Source of the DNA: Oscillospiraceae bacterium
GTDB lineage: Bacteria > Bacillota > Clostridia > Oscillospirales > Ruminococcaceae
Direction: 5' to 3'
Assembly: GCA_021769725.1 (NCBI GenBank)
Contig: JAETSI010000002.1
Span: 1 to 64,000 of the forward strand
DNA: 64,000 nucleotides
Position numbers and translations under genes: made by a program. Shown here one piece after another: positions 49,004-59,570 of the stretch. The stretch's first letter is position 1. The number at the start of each line of letters is the position of its first letter. The notes below the pieces were generated by a model. The model searched no databases. It saw only the letters and a program-made list of their open reading frames with translations, and was not told the origin of the DNA.

Positions 49004-50353
49004 ATGACAGCACAAATTTTTGCCGTAATAATTTTTGTTGCAATGTTCATTATGATCGTGCTTGACAAAATAGAACGGCATTACGTGACGCTTGGCAGCG
49101 GAGTTCTGACTATTGCCGTAGTTTTCGGTATCTGTCAGCATAGCTGGACTGCAATCTGGAATACGCTTGCGATAAAGAATTTCGCAACGGCAGAATTCTG
49201 GTATGCCACGTCGGAAAGCGAAAGCAAAGGAATAAACTGGGCAACTATCATTTTCATTGCCGGAATGATGATTATGGTCGAGGGAATGGCTAAGGCAGGA
49301 TTTTTCCGCTGGCTTTGCATGAAGATAGCGTTCCTGGTAAAATGCCGGACGATACCTGTTTTCATTACATTCATGATAATGTCGGCAGTTCTTTCAATGT
49401 TTATCGACAGCATTACTGTTATCATGTTTTTAGCGGCTGTAACTATCGAACTTGCACAGCTTCTCAGGTTCAATCCCGTGCCGATGATACTGTCGGAGAT
49501 TTTCTGCGCAAATCTGGGCGGAAGCGCTACGATGTGCGGAGATCCTCCTAATATTATTGTGGGAACTTCTATGGGATATTCATTTTTTGATTTTCTCAGC
49601 AATACGGGCGTGGCTGCCGGAATATCGCTTGTATTTTCAGTGGTATTTTTCTACTTTGCGTTCAGGAAGGAACTTGTTTCGGATAACGCCGAAAAAATCG
49701 ACATAAGCAAGCTTCCCAAGCCGTCGGAGGCTATTACAAACAAGAAGGACTTCATTGTCAGCAGCCTTATTTTCGGACTTGCTGTTGTTCTTCTTGTAAC
49801 ACATTCCATAACTCATCTTACGGTTGCAACTATCGGTCTTGCAATAGCAGTCATTACGATTATAGCGGCAGGAAAAAGTACACCTGAAATCATGAAAAAG
49901 GTGGATTATAAGACTGTAGTATTCTTTATCGGACTGTTTATCGTTGTAAGCGGTCTTGAAGAAACCGGAATCCTTGAACTTATCGCACAGTTCATTGAAA
50001 AAATAAGCGGCGGAAACGCAATGGCAATGATAGCTATTATTCTCTGGGTATCGGCGATTGCCAGTGCTTTTGTTGATAATATTCCGTTTGCGGCTACAAT
50101 GGTTCCTGTTATACAGAGTCTTGCCGCTTCGACCGGAGTAAGTCTGCATACGCTTGCATGGACGCTTTCTATCGGTACGGATATCGGCGGAAGCGCAACT
50201 CCCATCGGAGCTTCCGCAAATGTTGTAGGAACTTCCGTAGCAGCCAAGAACGGTCATCCTGTAAGCTGGGGAAGATACTGCAAAAAACTTGCTCCTGCAA
50301 CAGTAATGGTACTTGCTATTTCGACAGTATATATATTTGTACGCTATATTTGA
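49004..50353 (+). CDS. ArsB/NhaD-family (SLC13-like) ion transporter
   Basis: ANLGGSATMCGDPPNIIVGT; DIGGSATPIGASANVVGTSVA. Confidence 0.88.
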   Translation: MTAQIFAVIIFVAMFIMIVLDKIERHYVTLGSGVLTIAVVFGICQHSWTAIWNTLAIKNFATAEFWYATSESESKGINWATIIFIAGMMIMVEGMAKAGFFRWLCMKIAFLVKCRTIPVFITFMIMSAVLSMFIDSITVIMFLAAVTIELAQLLRFNPVPMILSEIFCANLGGSATMCGDPPNIIVGTSMGYSFFDFLSNTGVAAGISLVFSVVFFYFAFRKELVSDNAEKIDISKLPKPSEAITNKKDFIVSSLIFGLAVVLLVTHSITHLTVATIGLAIAVITIIAAGKSTPEIMKKVDYKTVVFFIGLFIVVSGLEETGILELIAQFIEKISGGNAMAMIAIILWVSAIASAFVDNIPFAATMVPVIQSLAASTGVSLHTLAWTLSIGTDIGGSATPIGASANVVGTSVAAKNGHPVSWGRYCKKLAPATVMVLAISTVYIFVRYI

Positions 50354-50371
50354 AATTAACAGGAGGAAATT

Positions 50372-50965
50372 ATGGGACAGATAATTATTTCAGTCGGACG
50401 TGAATTCGGCAGCGGCGGACGTGTTATCGCCGAGGCACTTGCAAAGAGATTTGATATTCCGATATATGACCGTCATCTTATTCTTGAGATCGCAGAAAAG
50501 ACCGGACTTGCACCGGAAGAAATCGAGAAATATAATGAAAATCCGAAGCACAGGCTTTTTTCACGTTCTGTAAGGGGATACAGCAACTCTATCGAGGACA
50601 ATATCGCAGAAATGCAGTTTAAATTCATTGAGGACAAAGCCGCAAGCGGGGAATCGTTTGTGGTAGTGGGACGCTGCTCCGAAACAAAACTGCGTAAGTA
50701 TGAGGGACTTGTATCGTTATTTATTCTTGGGGATGCAGATGAAAAAGTAAAGCGTGTCATGGAGGTTTACGACCTCTCCGAGGAAAAGGCAAAAGATCTT
50801 ATAGATAAAAAGGACAGAAAGAGAAAACGCTATCACAACTATCATTGTTCGGGTCATTGGGGCGATTCAAGACTTTATGATCTCAGCATCAACAGCAGCC
50901 GTCTCGGAATAGACCGCACCGTTGATATGCTTGAAAAGTATATTCGTGCCAGAATGAGCGAATGA
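50372..50965 (+). CDS. Cytidylate kinase-like protein
   Basis: IISVGREFGSGGRVIAEALAKRFDIPIYDRHLI; SFVVVGRCSE. Confidence 0.88.
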   Translation: MGQIIISVGREFGSGGRVIAEALAKRFDIPIYDRHLILEIAEKTGLAPEEIEKYNENPKHRLFSRSVRGYSNSIEDNIAEMQFKFIEDKAASGESFVVVGRCSETKLRKYEGLVSLFILGDADEKVKRVMEVYDLSEEKAKDLIDKKDRKRKRYHNYHCSGHWGDSRLYDLSINSSRLGIDRTVDMLEKYIRARMSE

Positions 50966-51972
50966 TGTCGTATCAGGAAATAGTAATTTTCTTATTCGGT
51001 ATATTTATAGGTATCCCAGTTGTTTCGGGATTTAAGGGACTTGTAAAATTTGCCGTCGAGAAAATGCGTGGGGGCTCTGTGAAGCTTTTCAGATATCTGA
51101 ATATTTGCTGGAGAGAAAAATCAGGATTCAGCATAATAGGCTTTTCACCGATATGTGAGCTGCATATGTTCAGGGAAAATGAGAGCGATCATTCTGCTAT
51201 TGTATCTTATTCAATAGAAAGTGCAATAGATATTTTTGCTTGTATCGTTTATAATTTTCTCATGGTGAGACTATGGATTAACGGAGATGCTGACAGAAGG
51301 CTTGTGTCGTTCTTTCTTGGGATTGGTGCATGGTTTGTAGTGTTTCTTATATCAGGTTTCATATTTCTTTATATTGAGGTAAAACGGAAGTCATCAGGAG
51401 TAAGCAGGCAGTTGACAGAAATCACCGGAAAAATGAAAAATGATATTAGTTTTGATGATATAGATGTTCCTGATTACAAGACGCTTGACGGCAAGGCGGT
51501 ACAGTCAGAGGTGATATTTTATCTTTCTTATGCTTTTATAAAGAAGCTCTGGGATGATGATATTTCCGGTGCAGGCGAGGTAATACATTCTCAGGAAACA
51601 GCGATGAAAATCAATTATATTGATAAGCCGAAAGAGTATCTTATAGCATGGTCGAGAGCTTATTACGATATGCTGTATTATTATTCGGCAGTATGCCTTA
51701 ATAAGACACGTGCGGATTATTTTTATGATATGCTGAAAGATCAGCTGAAAAGTGATATGGATGCTGATTCACAGCGAATTCTTGCTGCATATTATTTCTA
51801 TGTGAGGAATGATATAGCGGCGGCTGAACGATGTGCGTTCAGGGCGGAGGAAGCATCTCACGACTGTAAGACCAGAGCAGAAAGACTTGCCGAAGATAAG
51901 CTGATTAAAGAACTTATCGCTGATATACACGAAAAAAAGAAATATTTGGAATCATCAAGGGCGGCATTATGA
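50962..51972 (+). CDS. Membrane protein of unknown function
   Basis: Start overlaps the previous stop; at least two hydrophobic segments. Confidence 0.55.
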   Translation: MMSYQEIVIFLFGIFIGIPVVSGFKGLVKFAVEKMRGGSVKLFRYLNICWREKSGFSIIGFSPICELHMFRENESDHSAIVSYSIESAIDIFACIVYNFLMVRLWINGDADRRLVSFFLGIGAWFVVFLISGFIFLYIEVKRKSSGVSRQLTEITGKMKNDISFDDIDVPDYKTLDGKAVQSEVIFYLSYAFIKKLWDDDISGAGEVIHSQETAMKINYIDKPKEYLIAWSRAYYDMLYYYSAVCLNKTRADYFYDMLKDQLKSDMDADSQRILAAYYFYVRNDIAAAERCAFRAEEASHDCKTRAERLAEDKLIKELIADIHEKKKYLESSRAAL

Positions 51973-52105
51973 CTGCCCTTATTTTTTTAGATATTTTTCT
52001 GATTTTTTACAAAAAACTGTGGCTTTTTTGCTTCAAATATGATATAATTAAATTTACGGCATCGTTATACGATGCGGTGAGAGAAAAAATATTAGGAGTA
52101 AAAAA

Positions 52106-53236
52106 ATGCCTGTTTATCTTGATAACGCTGCAACCACCAGACCATGTGCTCCGGCTGTTGCCGCAGCCGTCGATGCAATGACAGTTAATTTCGGGAATCC
52201 GTCTTCCCTGCACAGAGCAGGACTGGACGCTCAGCTTGTCATGGACAAAGCCAGAAAGATAATTGCCGATACTATAGGTGCATCACCTGACAATATAATA
52301 TTCACATCCGGAGCAACCGAGAGCAATAACCTTGCTCTTCGTGGAGCTTCTGATGCTTACGGAAGAAAACGCCGGAAAATAATTATCTCGTCAGTGGAAC
52401 ACGCTTCGGTCGAAGAAACAGCCTCTGCTCTTGAAAAGAACGGATTTGAGGTCGTGAGGATTTCTCCACGAAGCGACGGAAAGATATATTCTGAAGATTT
52501 TCTTGAATCATGTGACGAAAATACCTGTCTTATCAGCATGATGCTCGTCAATAACGAGACCGGTTATATTCTCCCTGTAAAGGAGACTTTCACTGCCGTA
52601 AAACGGCGTTTTCCGGATATTATTACCCACTGCGACTGTGTTCAGGGATATATGAAGCTTCCGGTCAGGGTAAATTCTCTGGGAGCTGACCTGATTTCTT
52701 TCAGCGGTCATAAAATCCATGGCGTTAAGGGTGCAGGAGCTATTTATATAAAGAAAGGTATCAGGGTTCTTCCGGTTGTCACAGGAGGAAAGCAGGAAAA
52801 GGGAATTCGTTCCGGAACGGAAAGTGTTCCACTGATAGCCGCATTCGGAGCTGCTGCGGAAACTCTTGCCGCAGATATCGGGCAGCGGTTTGACAGAGCG
52901 GCTGAACTCAAAAAATATCTTCTCGGACAATTATCGGATATTGAAAATATAGAAATAAATTCGCCGGATGACGGATCTCCGTATATCATAAATATTTCGG
53001 CAACAGGAAAGCGGTCTGAGATCATGCTTCATTTTCTGGAAAGTAAGGAAATTTATGTTTCAAGCGGTTCTGCGTGTTCAAAGGGTGCACAGAGCGGTGT
53101 TCTGGGACAGTTCGGGATCACCGGAAAAAGAGCGGACAGTGCTCTGAGGATCAGCATTACAGCAGAGACAACGGAGGCTGAACTTGATTTGTTTGTGTCG
53201 GCTCTCCGTGAGGGGCTTGAAAAAATAAGAGGATAG
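52106..53236 (+). CDS. Cysteine desulfurase (NifS/IscS-like)
   Basis: VYLDNAATTRPCAPAV, TSGATESNNLAL, SFSGHKIHGVKGAGAIY, YVSSGSACSKG. Confidence 0.95.
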   Translation: MPVYLDNAATTRPCAPAVAAAVDAMTVNFGNPSSLHRAGLDAQLVMDKARKIIADTIGASPDNIIFTSGATESNNLALRGASDAYGRKRRKIIISSVEHASVEETASALEKNGFEVVRISPRSDGKIYSEDFLESCDENTCLISMMLVNNETGYILPVKETFTAVKRRFPDIITHCDCVQGYMKLPVRVNSLGADLISFSGHKIHGVKGAGAIYIKKGIRVLPVVTGGKQEKGIRSGTESVPLIAAFGAAAETLAADIGQRFDRAAELKKYLLGQLSDIENIEINSPDDGSPYIINISATGKRSEIMLHFLESKEIYVSSGSACSKGAQSGVLGQFGITGKRADSALRISITAETTEAELDLFVSALREGLEKIRG

Positions 53237-53250
53237 AAAGGATTACGAAA

Positions 53251-54426
53251 ATGAAAGAAGTTGTACTTGCAAAATATGGTGAAATGGCTTTGAAAGGACT
53301 TAACAAGCGGACTTTTGAAGATATGCTCACAAAGAATATCAAGCGGAGGCTAAAGCTTATCGGTAGCTTTACCTGTACCACTGCCCAGTCTACAATGTAT
53401 ATCACCCCGAACGACGAAAATGCCGATCTTTCGGATGTGATAGATCGTGTCGGCAAAATATTTGGCATTGCTACCCTCTGCCGTGCCTGCGTCTGTGAGA
53501 AGAATTTTGATGATATTGCAGAAAAAAGCGTTGAATATCTTGCTGATGTGCTGAATAATGCACATACTTTTAAGGTAAACGCCAAGAGAGCAGATAAGGC
53601 GTTCCATATGAAATCCCCCGAGATATGTATGGAACTGGGCGGAATTCTTCTTGAAAAATTCCCGCACCTTACAGTTGATGTGAAGAATCCGCAGGTGACA
53701 GTGACGGTTGAGATACGTGATACAAACGCTTACGTACACGGAGAAAATCTGAAAGGGGCAGGAGGACTCCCGGTGGGAAGCAGCGGAAAGGCAATGCTTC
53801 TTCTTTCCGGAGGCATTGACAGTCCTGTTGCCGGATGGATGATGGCAAAAAGAGGAGTTCATATTGAGGCTATTCATTATGTAAGTCCGCCTTATACATC
53901 TGACCGTGCGCAGCTCAAGGTTGAGCAGCTTTGTGATAAGCTTACAGATTACTGCGGCGGAATTGCTTTCCACTGCGTACCGTTTACAGAGATTCAGGAA
54001 GCAATCAAGGATAATTGTCCGGAAGAATTCTTTACAATTATAATGAGACGTATTATGATGGAGATTGCCCAGAGAATAGCTGCCAAGGACAATTGTCTCG
54101 CTCTTATTACCGGAGAAAGCGTCGGTCAGGTGGCAAGTCAGACCATGGCGGCTATCGCTTGTACTGATGCAGTTTGCCGGATTCCCGTTTTCCGTCCTCT
54201 TGTAGGTATGGACAAGACGGAAATAATTGAAATCGCACGTAAAATAGACACATTTGAGACATCGACGCTTCCGTACGAGGATTGCTGTACGGTGTTTACT
54301 CCTCGTCACCCCAAGGTACGTCCGCAGCTTTCGGATGTGGAAAAAGCTCAGAACAATTTTGATTTTGAACCGCTTATTCAGAAAGCTGTTGAAAATACCA
54401 AGATGAAAGCCTTTAATTTTGATTGA
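53251..54426 (+). CDS. thiI: tRNA 4-thiouridine synthase
   Basis: LAKYGEMALKGLNKRTFE, LLLSGGIDSPVAGWMMAKRG, ALITGESVGQVASQT. Confidence 0.95.
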   Translation: MKEVVLAKYGEMALKGLNKRTFEDMLTKNIKRRLKLIGSFTCTTAQSTMYITPNDENADLSDVIDRVGKIFGIATLCRACVCEKNFDDIAEKSVEYLADVLNNAHTFKVNAKRADKAFHMKSPEICMELGGILLEKFPHLTVDVKNPQVTVTVEIRDTNAYVHGENLKGAGGLPVGSSGKAMLLLSGGIDSPVAGWMMAKRGVHIEAIHYVSPPYTSDRAQLKVEQLCDKLTDYCGGIAFHCVPFTEIQEAIKDNCPEEFFTIIMRRIMMEIAQRIAAKDNCLALITGESVGQVASQTMAAIACTDAVCRIPVFRPLVGMDKTEIIEIARKIDTFETSTLPYEDCCTVFTPRHPKVRPQLSDVEKAQNNFDFEPLIQKAVENTKMKAFNFD

Positions 54427-54501
54427 GAAAAGAATCCATGATTGTTACAATTTAGTGAATGGCTTTTGTTACTAATGTACATTAATTGAAGAAGGGATAA
54501 A

Positions 54502-55029
54502 TTGAAAACTGTTGAACATGATGAATATGCGACCAAAAATCTTGACAAATTGGTTACAAATGTTGTACAATTATTAGTACGGAGAGGTACATCCATTTCT
54601 ACTGCGGAGAGCTGCACCGGAGGTCTTTTGTCGGAGCTGATAACGGCAGTACCGGGGGCTTCCGGAATTTTTGAACTTGGAGTATGTACTTATTCTGAAA
54701 GAATGAAAAGCAGATTTCTGGATGTTTCCCCCGAAACTATCAGAAAATATGGCGTTGTAAGCCGTGAGACAGCTCTTGAAATGGTCAGGGGACTGAAAAA
54801 GGTTTCTGGAGCTGATATATGCGTTTCCGTTACGGGAATAGCAGGTCCGGGAGGAGGAACAGAAGAAACTCCGGTAGGAACAGTATATATCGGATTTGAT
54901 ATAATGGGCAGACAGTTTGCAGAACTGCCTGAATTATGGAAATTGAACGATCTGAGCCGCAGCAGCATCCGTAAGGCGGCAGCAGTATATATATTTGAAA
55001 CAATAGAAAAAGCACTTATGGAGGCGTAA
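54502..55029 (+). CDS. CinA C-terminal domain protein (nicotinamide-nucleotide amidase-like)
   Basis: TAESCTGGLLSELITAVPGASG; GIAGPGGGTEETPVGTVYIG. Confidence 0.93.
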   Translation: MKTVEHDEYATKNLDKLVTNVVQLLVRRGTSISTAESCTGGLLSELITAVPGASGIFELGVCTYSERMKSRFLDVSPETIRKYGVVSRETALEMVRGLKKVSGADICVSVTGIAGPGGGTEETPVGTVYIGFDIMGRQFAELPELWKLNDLSRSSIRKAAAVYIFETIEKALMEA

Positions 55030-55036
55030 AAAACGA

Positions 55037-56710
55037 ATGAATGATTTATACGGCAGTTCTGAGGATCTGAGCAGAGCCGATAAAATTAGCAGGATCAAAA
55101 AAAGTGTTCGTCCGGAAAACGATATGATGAAATCAGCTGAATCACCTGAAATTGCGGATTGGGAACAGAATATAAACAGAATCCTTGCAAAAAAAGAACG
55201 CAAGCCGGTATCGCTGGGAGCGGAAACTGCCGAGAGCATTCTTGCGGAGATATATGGGGAAGATGTTATTAAACATCAGGCTTCGTCGGTTCTTAAGCCC
55301 GAACCTGCGCATGAGCCTGTGTATGAACAAGCACATGAAACCGTTCATGAACCTGAAATTATCCATGTACCAGAAAAGATATCCGAACGTGAGCCGCATA
55401 TTATTGAATCTGTTGAATCTGCTCCTGTACCGGAAATTGAGGTGAAGAAACTGCCTCCGTTATCTCATGAAAGAGAAGAAATATATGCTGAGGATCATGG
55501 GAATACTGTTCGAGAAGAAGAAAAAAATGAAGTCGAGAAAAAAACGGCTAAGAAGATAAAAGACACTCCCTTGACTGTCTCCGACACGAAAAAGAAAAAG
55601 AAGAAGAAAAAAACGTTCAGACAGCGTTTTCTTGGTCTTTTCCCCCAGAAAGGGGACAGCGTTCTGGAGGTCATCCGCAAGATCGTCTTTATGGTTTCTA
55701 TAATCGCTATAGTTGTCTGCGGATATATGGTCGCTGATTACTACCTTGATTTGTGGAAGAGTAAAAAAGTTAACGAAGAGACAAGAAATCTTTACTGGAC
55801 ATATGAGACGACTGAGCCGTCCGGCGGCGAGAAGCATCCCGTTGTGGTAACCGATACCGACAAAGCCGAAAAACTGCCGGTTTACACACTGCTTCCAGGA
55901 GCAAAAAAACTTCTTGATGTCAATAAAGATGTTGTCGGTTATATAAAGATAGATGGAACGCCGATTGATAATGTTCTGCTCAGAGGCAGTGATAATTTTG
56001 AATATCTTGACAAGAAGATAAGCGGTGAAGAAAACCGGGCAGGAGAACTTTTCCTGGACTGGAGAAATCATTTTGATGACGTGGACGATGAGGGACATCT
56101 TAAAACCCCGAATTCCCAGAATCTGGTTGTTTACGGTCACGCCATGAAAGATGAGAGTATGTTCGGCTGTCTGATAAAATACCGGAATACTTCTGATTAT
56201 TACAGCGATCATCCGATAATCCACCTTAATTCAAATTACAGCCACTATACCTATAAAATATTTGCCATATTTATTCTTGATTCCGAAGATAAGAGTGAGA
56301 CAAAGTTTGATTGCTGGAACAAATTTAACTTTGGCAGTGAACAGGAATTCTATGACTTTGTTAATGAAGCAAAGAGAAGAACTATTCGGACGAATGATGT
56401 TGATGTAAAATACGGAGATCAGCTCCTTACTCTGTCCACCTGCGATGATTATTTGGGCGAAAGAGGCCGTCTTATTATCATGGCAAGACAGGTGAGATCC
56501 GGAGAGGATGCAAAAAAAGGTACTGAGAACAGCAAGTCAAACTCAAATATCAAGTGGCCGTCAATGTACTACAATACAAAGACAAATGAGCACTATGATC
56601 CGGATGACTTTGTCCCATATAATGCTCCGGTAAAAAAGAAAGAATCTGAAACGCCGGCAGAACCGGAAAAGGTATCGGTTTCCGCAGAAGCTTCGGGAGC
56701 AGTTGGATAA
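55037..56710 (+). CDS. Class B sortase with long acidic N-terminal region
   Basis: VVYGHAMKDESMFGCLIKY, YGDQLLTLSTCDDYLGERGRLIIMARQVR. Confidence 0.87.
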   Translation: MNDLYGSSEDLSRADKISRIKKSVRPENDMMKSAESPEIADWEQNINRILAKKERKPVSLGAETAESILAEIYGEDVIKHQASSVLKPEPAHEPVYEQAHETVHEPEIIHVPEKISEREPHIIESVESAPVPEIEVKKLPPLSHEREEIYAEDHGNTVREEEKNEVEKKTAKKIKDTPLTVSDTKKKKKKKKTFRQRFLGLFPQKGDSVLEVIRKIVFMVSIIAIVVCGYMVADYYLDLWKSKKVNEETRNLYWTYETTEPSGGEKHPVVVTDTDKAEKLPVYTLLPGAKKLLDVNKDVVGYIKIDGTPIDNVLLRGSDNFEYLDKKISGEENRAGELFLDWRNHFDDVDDEGHLKTPNSQNLVVYGHAMKDESMFGCLIKYRNTSDYYSDHPIIHLNSNYSHYTYKIFAIFILDSEDKSETKFDCWNKFNFGSEQEFYDFVNEAKRRTIRTNDVDVKYGDQLLTLSTCDDYLGERGRLIIMARQVRSGEDAKKGTENSKSNSNIKWPSMYYNTKTNEHYDPDDFVPYNAPVKKKESETPAEPEKVSVSAEASGAVG

Positions 56711-56740
56711 AAGATCATGCTTTAGGAGTGTGAGAAATAA

Positions 56741-57718
56741 ATGAAAAAATCAATTAAGATCACGACGGCCTGTATTTCGCTGGCTGTTGCCGTGGGAATG
56801 GGAGCGTATGTTTTTTCCCTTAAAAAAGGAGATGAGGACGTCCCTGTCGTAAGTATCTCACAGGTAGAAACGACCGTTCCTGTTGTTGAGTTTGAAACAG
56901 AATTTGTTCTTCCTGACAATTGGTCGGATAACGTTGAATATGTCCCCTCGGATAACGGAATTACGGCAAAGGCAAAGGTTATGAACAGTATAAATCCAGA
57001 TTATATCGCATGGATGAAAATTGACGGAACACCGGTTGATTATCCTGTTTTTCTTGATCCTGGAGAGATTGCGGCAAACGATGCTTATCATGGTACGGAA
57101 AATGCCGGAGAGACTTATTACTATCTCTATCGTAATTCTGATAAAAGCTATGAATTCGCCGGATCTATCTTTATGGATTACCGGAATACGCTTAATTCAA
57201 ACGATGATGAACAGTCGGAAAATCTTGTTATTCACGGACATGATATGCTGAATGAGACTATGTTTGGGTCATTCAGGAGATACAGGAATGAGCCCGGGTT
57301 CTATGAAAAATGCTCTTTTATAGAACTGGAATCAAAGTATGATAGTCAGGACTATGTCATTTTTGCCTATCTGCCTACCAAGGGTGAATACGAAGAAAAC
57401 GGATTCAATTATTGGGATATGGAGGAACTTGATACTAAGGAACAGTTTGATGCTTATGTAAAGACCTGCAAGGACGGGGCTTTGCTTGACACCGGAATTG
57501 ACGTTCAGTACGGCGACAGACTGATAACCTTGTCTACCTGCTACAATAATCAGGCAGATATGCGCTTTATTGTTGTGGCAAGAAGTCTCCGTGAGGGAGA
57601 AAGTATAAGCGATGTTTCAAGTATCGCACACACACAGGAATGGATCAATGAACAGAAAGTCAAAGCTGAAGCAGAGGCTGCCAGCAAAGCAGCGGCTGAA
57701 AATACTTCGGCAGCTTGA
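56741..57718 (+). CDS. Class B sortase
   Basis: VIHGHDMLNETMFGSFRRYRN, YGDRLITLSTCYNNQADMRFIVVARSLRE. Confidence 0.88.
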   Translation: MKKSIKITTACISLAVAVGMGAYVFSLKKGDEDVPVVSISQVETTVPVVEFETEFVLPDNWSDNVEYVPSDNGITAKAKVMNSINPDYIAWMKIDGTPVDYPVFLDPGEIAANDAYHGTENAGETYYYLYRNSDKSYEFAGSIFMDYRNTLNSNDDEQSENLVIHGHDMLNETMFGSFRRYRNEPGFYEKCSFIELESKYDSQDYVIFAYLPTKGEYEENGFNYWDMEELDTKEQFDAYVKTCKDGALLDTGIDVQYGDRLITLSTCYNNQADMRFIVVARSLREGESISDVSSIAHTQEWINEQKVKAEAEAASKAAAENTSAA

Positions 57719-57723
57719 TTGAT

Positions 57724-59268
57724 ATGGTGATGATTATGAACAACAAATATTCATTAAAAACTGCCGCTGCCATAATGGCAGGGTTGATAGTTCTTACTGG
57801 AACGGTATCTGCAATAAGCTATGCAACCGAACCTGAGACGTCCGCTTCATCGGATATGACTGAGCCAGAGAATATTACAGAAATTCATACGGAAGACACA
57901 GAAGAATTTCCTGTTGAGGAGGCAGACTGGGCAAAGGCGGATATTTCCGAATATGACAACAGTTTGTCTTTGGTTAGCTACGAGGAGACAACTCCTGAAA
58001 TGCTCGCAACAGTTGGAGTTAAGACGTTTTCTGAGGGCACAGATGCTCTTACGGAAGAGGAATTTGCAGCTATGACTGAGAGACGCCGGAAGATAATGAA
58101 AGCATCCCCGTCTCTTACCAGAAAATCAAGAAATGCCGAGCCTACAACGGTGGAACTTTACCTTTCCGGAAAGCCGGTAGGTGATATTCCGCCCAGTCAG
58201 AGAGTAAACGCAGAGGCACAGCCAGGAGATTTCGCTTTTATTACTTATGGATGGGGCCACGGCGTGGGAATGAGTCAGAACGGCGCCAATTTCTATGCGA
58301 CATACAGCGGATGGACATATCAGGATATCCTGTTCCATTATTATCCGGGAACATTTCTCATGAATACTGGACTTACGGATTATGAAGAACTTACCGTTCG
58401 TCATCAGCCTGCCGGAGATACTCTTGATGTAGTGTCTCAGATAGTTTATAATGAGGTCGGCGGCTCTATGGCATATGAGGCGATAAAAGCGCAGGCTGTT
58501 GCTGTGTATACATATATTAAATACAATGGTGATGATTCCAGCGACCTGCGTCCAAAGGCAAATCCGCCGCAGATCGTTATTGACGCTTGTTCGGAAGTTC
58601 TCGGTGAAGCACTTTTCTATGACGGAGACTATGCCCTGACCATGTTCTACGCTTCCAGCGGCGGCTGTACGGCTAATTGCCATGAGGTGTTCTATCAGGA
58701 TATTCCATATCTGGTAAGCGTTCCAAGTGACTATGACGGCGCATATGATCCTCATTTCGGCACTGTTACTTATATAAGCGCAAAGGAACTCAAAAACAGG
58801 ATAGAATCAGCATATGGACTTACGCTTTCAGAAAATCCTTATAACTGGATTCAGCCGATTTATTCTGATGCAACAGGATATATAACCGATATTCTTATTG
58901 ACGGACAGATGTATGTAAAAGGATATGCTTTCTCACTTGCTATGGGTTTGAAATCATGCAAGTTTGATATTATGTATACACCGCCGGAAGACAGCGACTA
59001 CGCTGATGACCCGTCAGCTCCTATCGGTTCTGCTCCGATGCCTGATGTGCCTATGCCTGATGTGCCTGTATCGGATATAGTTCCGGATATACAGATACCT
59101 ACAACTCCTGAGGAGCCGGAAGTGCCTGATGTTACGGATAATACCGAGCCGCCAACACAGCCCGATGTTACTGCACAGCCACCGGAAGTTATTACGACGG
59201 ATGTGTCAGAACCTATAACAGTGTCACAGAACGATAAGAGTTCCAGAACAACTTCAGTTACAGATTGA
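57724..59268 (+). CDS. Secreted SpoIID/LytB-like protein with permuted motif order
   Basis: YGWGHGVGMSQNGANFYATYSGWTYQDILFHYYPGT precedes VVSQIVYNEVGGSMAYEAIKAQAVAVYTYIKY; Pro-rich C-terminal tail. Confidence 0.82.
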   Translation: MVMIMNNKYSLKTAAAIMAGLIVLTGTVSAISYATEPETSASSDMTEPENITEIHTEDTEEFPVEEADWAKADISEYDNSLSLVSYEETTPEMLATVGVKTFSEGTDALTEEEFAAMTERRRKIMKASPSLTRKSRNAEPTTVELYLSGKPVGDIPPSQRVNAEAQPGDFAFITYGWGHGVGMSQNGANFYATYSGWTYQDILFHYYPGTFLMNTGLTDYEELTVRHQPAGDTLDVVSQIVYNEVGGSMAYEAIKAQAVAVYTYIKYNGDDSSDLRPKANPPQIVIDACSEVLGEALFYDGDYALTMFYASSGGCTANCHEVFYQDIPYLVSVPSDYDGAYDPHFGTVTYISAKELKNRIESAYGLTLSENPYNWIQPIYSDATGYITDILIDGQMYVKGYAFSLAMGLKSCKFDIMYTPPEDSDYADDPSAPIGSAPMPDVPMPDVPVSDIVPDIQIPTTPEEPEVPDVTDNTEPPTQPDVTAQPPEVITTDVSEPITVSQNDKSSRTTSVTD

Positions 59269-59275
59269 CATAATG

Positions 59276-59305
59276 AGCAAGCCCCTTTATCCGGGCTTGC
59301 TTTGT
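59276..59305 (+). terminator. Terminator (gcaagcccctttatccgggcttgcttt)
   Basis: Inverted repeat plus T-run. Confidence 0.8.
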
Positions 59306-59570
59306 TGTTTTATTGTTGCTATTTGAATTTTTTCTTAATTAATTGCAAACATTCGTTTTGTTATTTGTTCCCTTTTAATGTACTTTTGATAATAATAACC
59401 AATAATGCAGCAAAATACTTGTTTAGCATTGTGTAGAATTACATCTTGTAAAATGTGCGATAAAGTGATAAAATTATTGTAGGGTGAAAAAAGGTGATGA
59501 GTTGTGAAAATTTCCATCATTCTGGCGGAACTTTTTACTCCCGAATAAAAACGAAAGCGAGGCGAAGATC

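Noticed and set aside
49637-50257. Minus-strand ORF of 206 aa
   Set aside because: Fully antisense to a clear ArsB/NhaD transporter; Ser/Cys/Arg-rich composition typical of a shadow ORF.
53350-54309. Minus-strand ORF of 319 aa
   Set aside because: Antisense to thiI, which has complete family motifs; no recognisable domain.
57718-57724. ORF-track start of the SpoIID-like protein at 57715 (TTG)
   Set aside because: It overlaps the upstream stop; downstream ATGs (57724, 57730, 57736) are more plausible starts.
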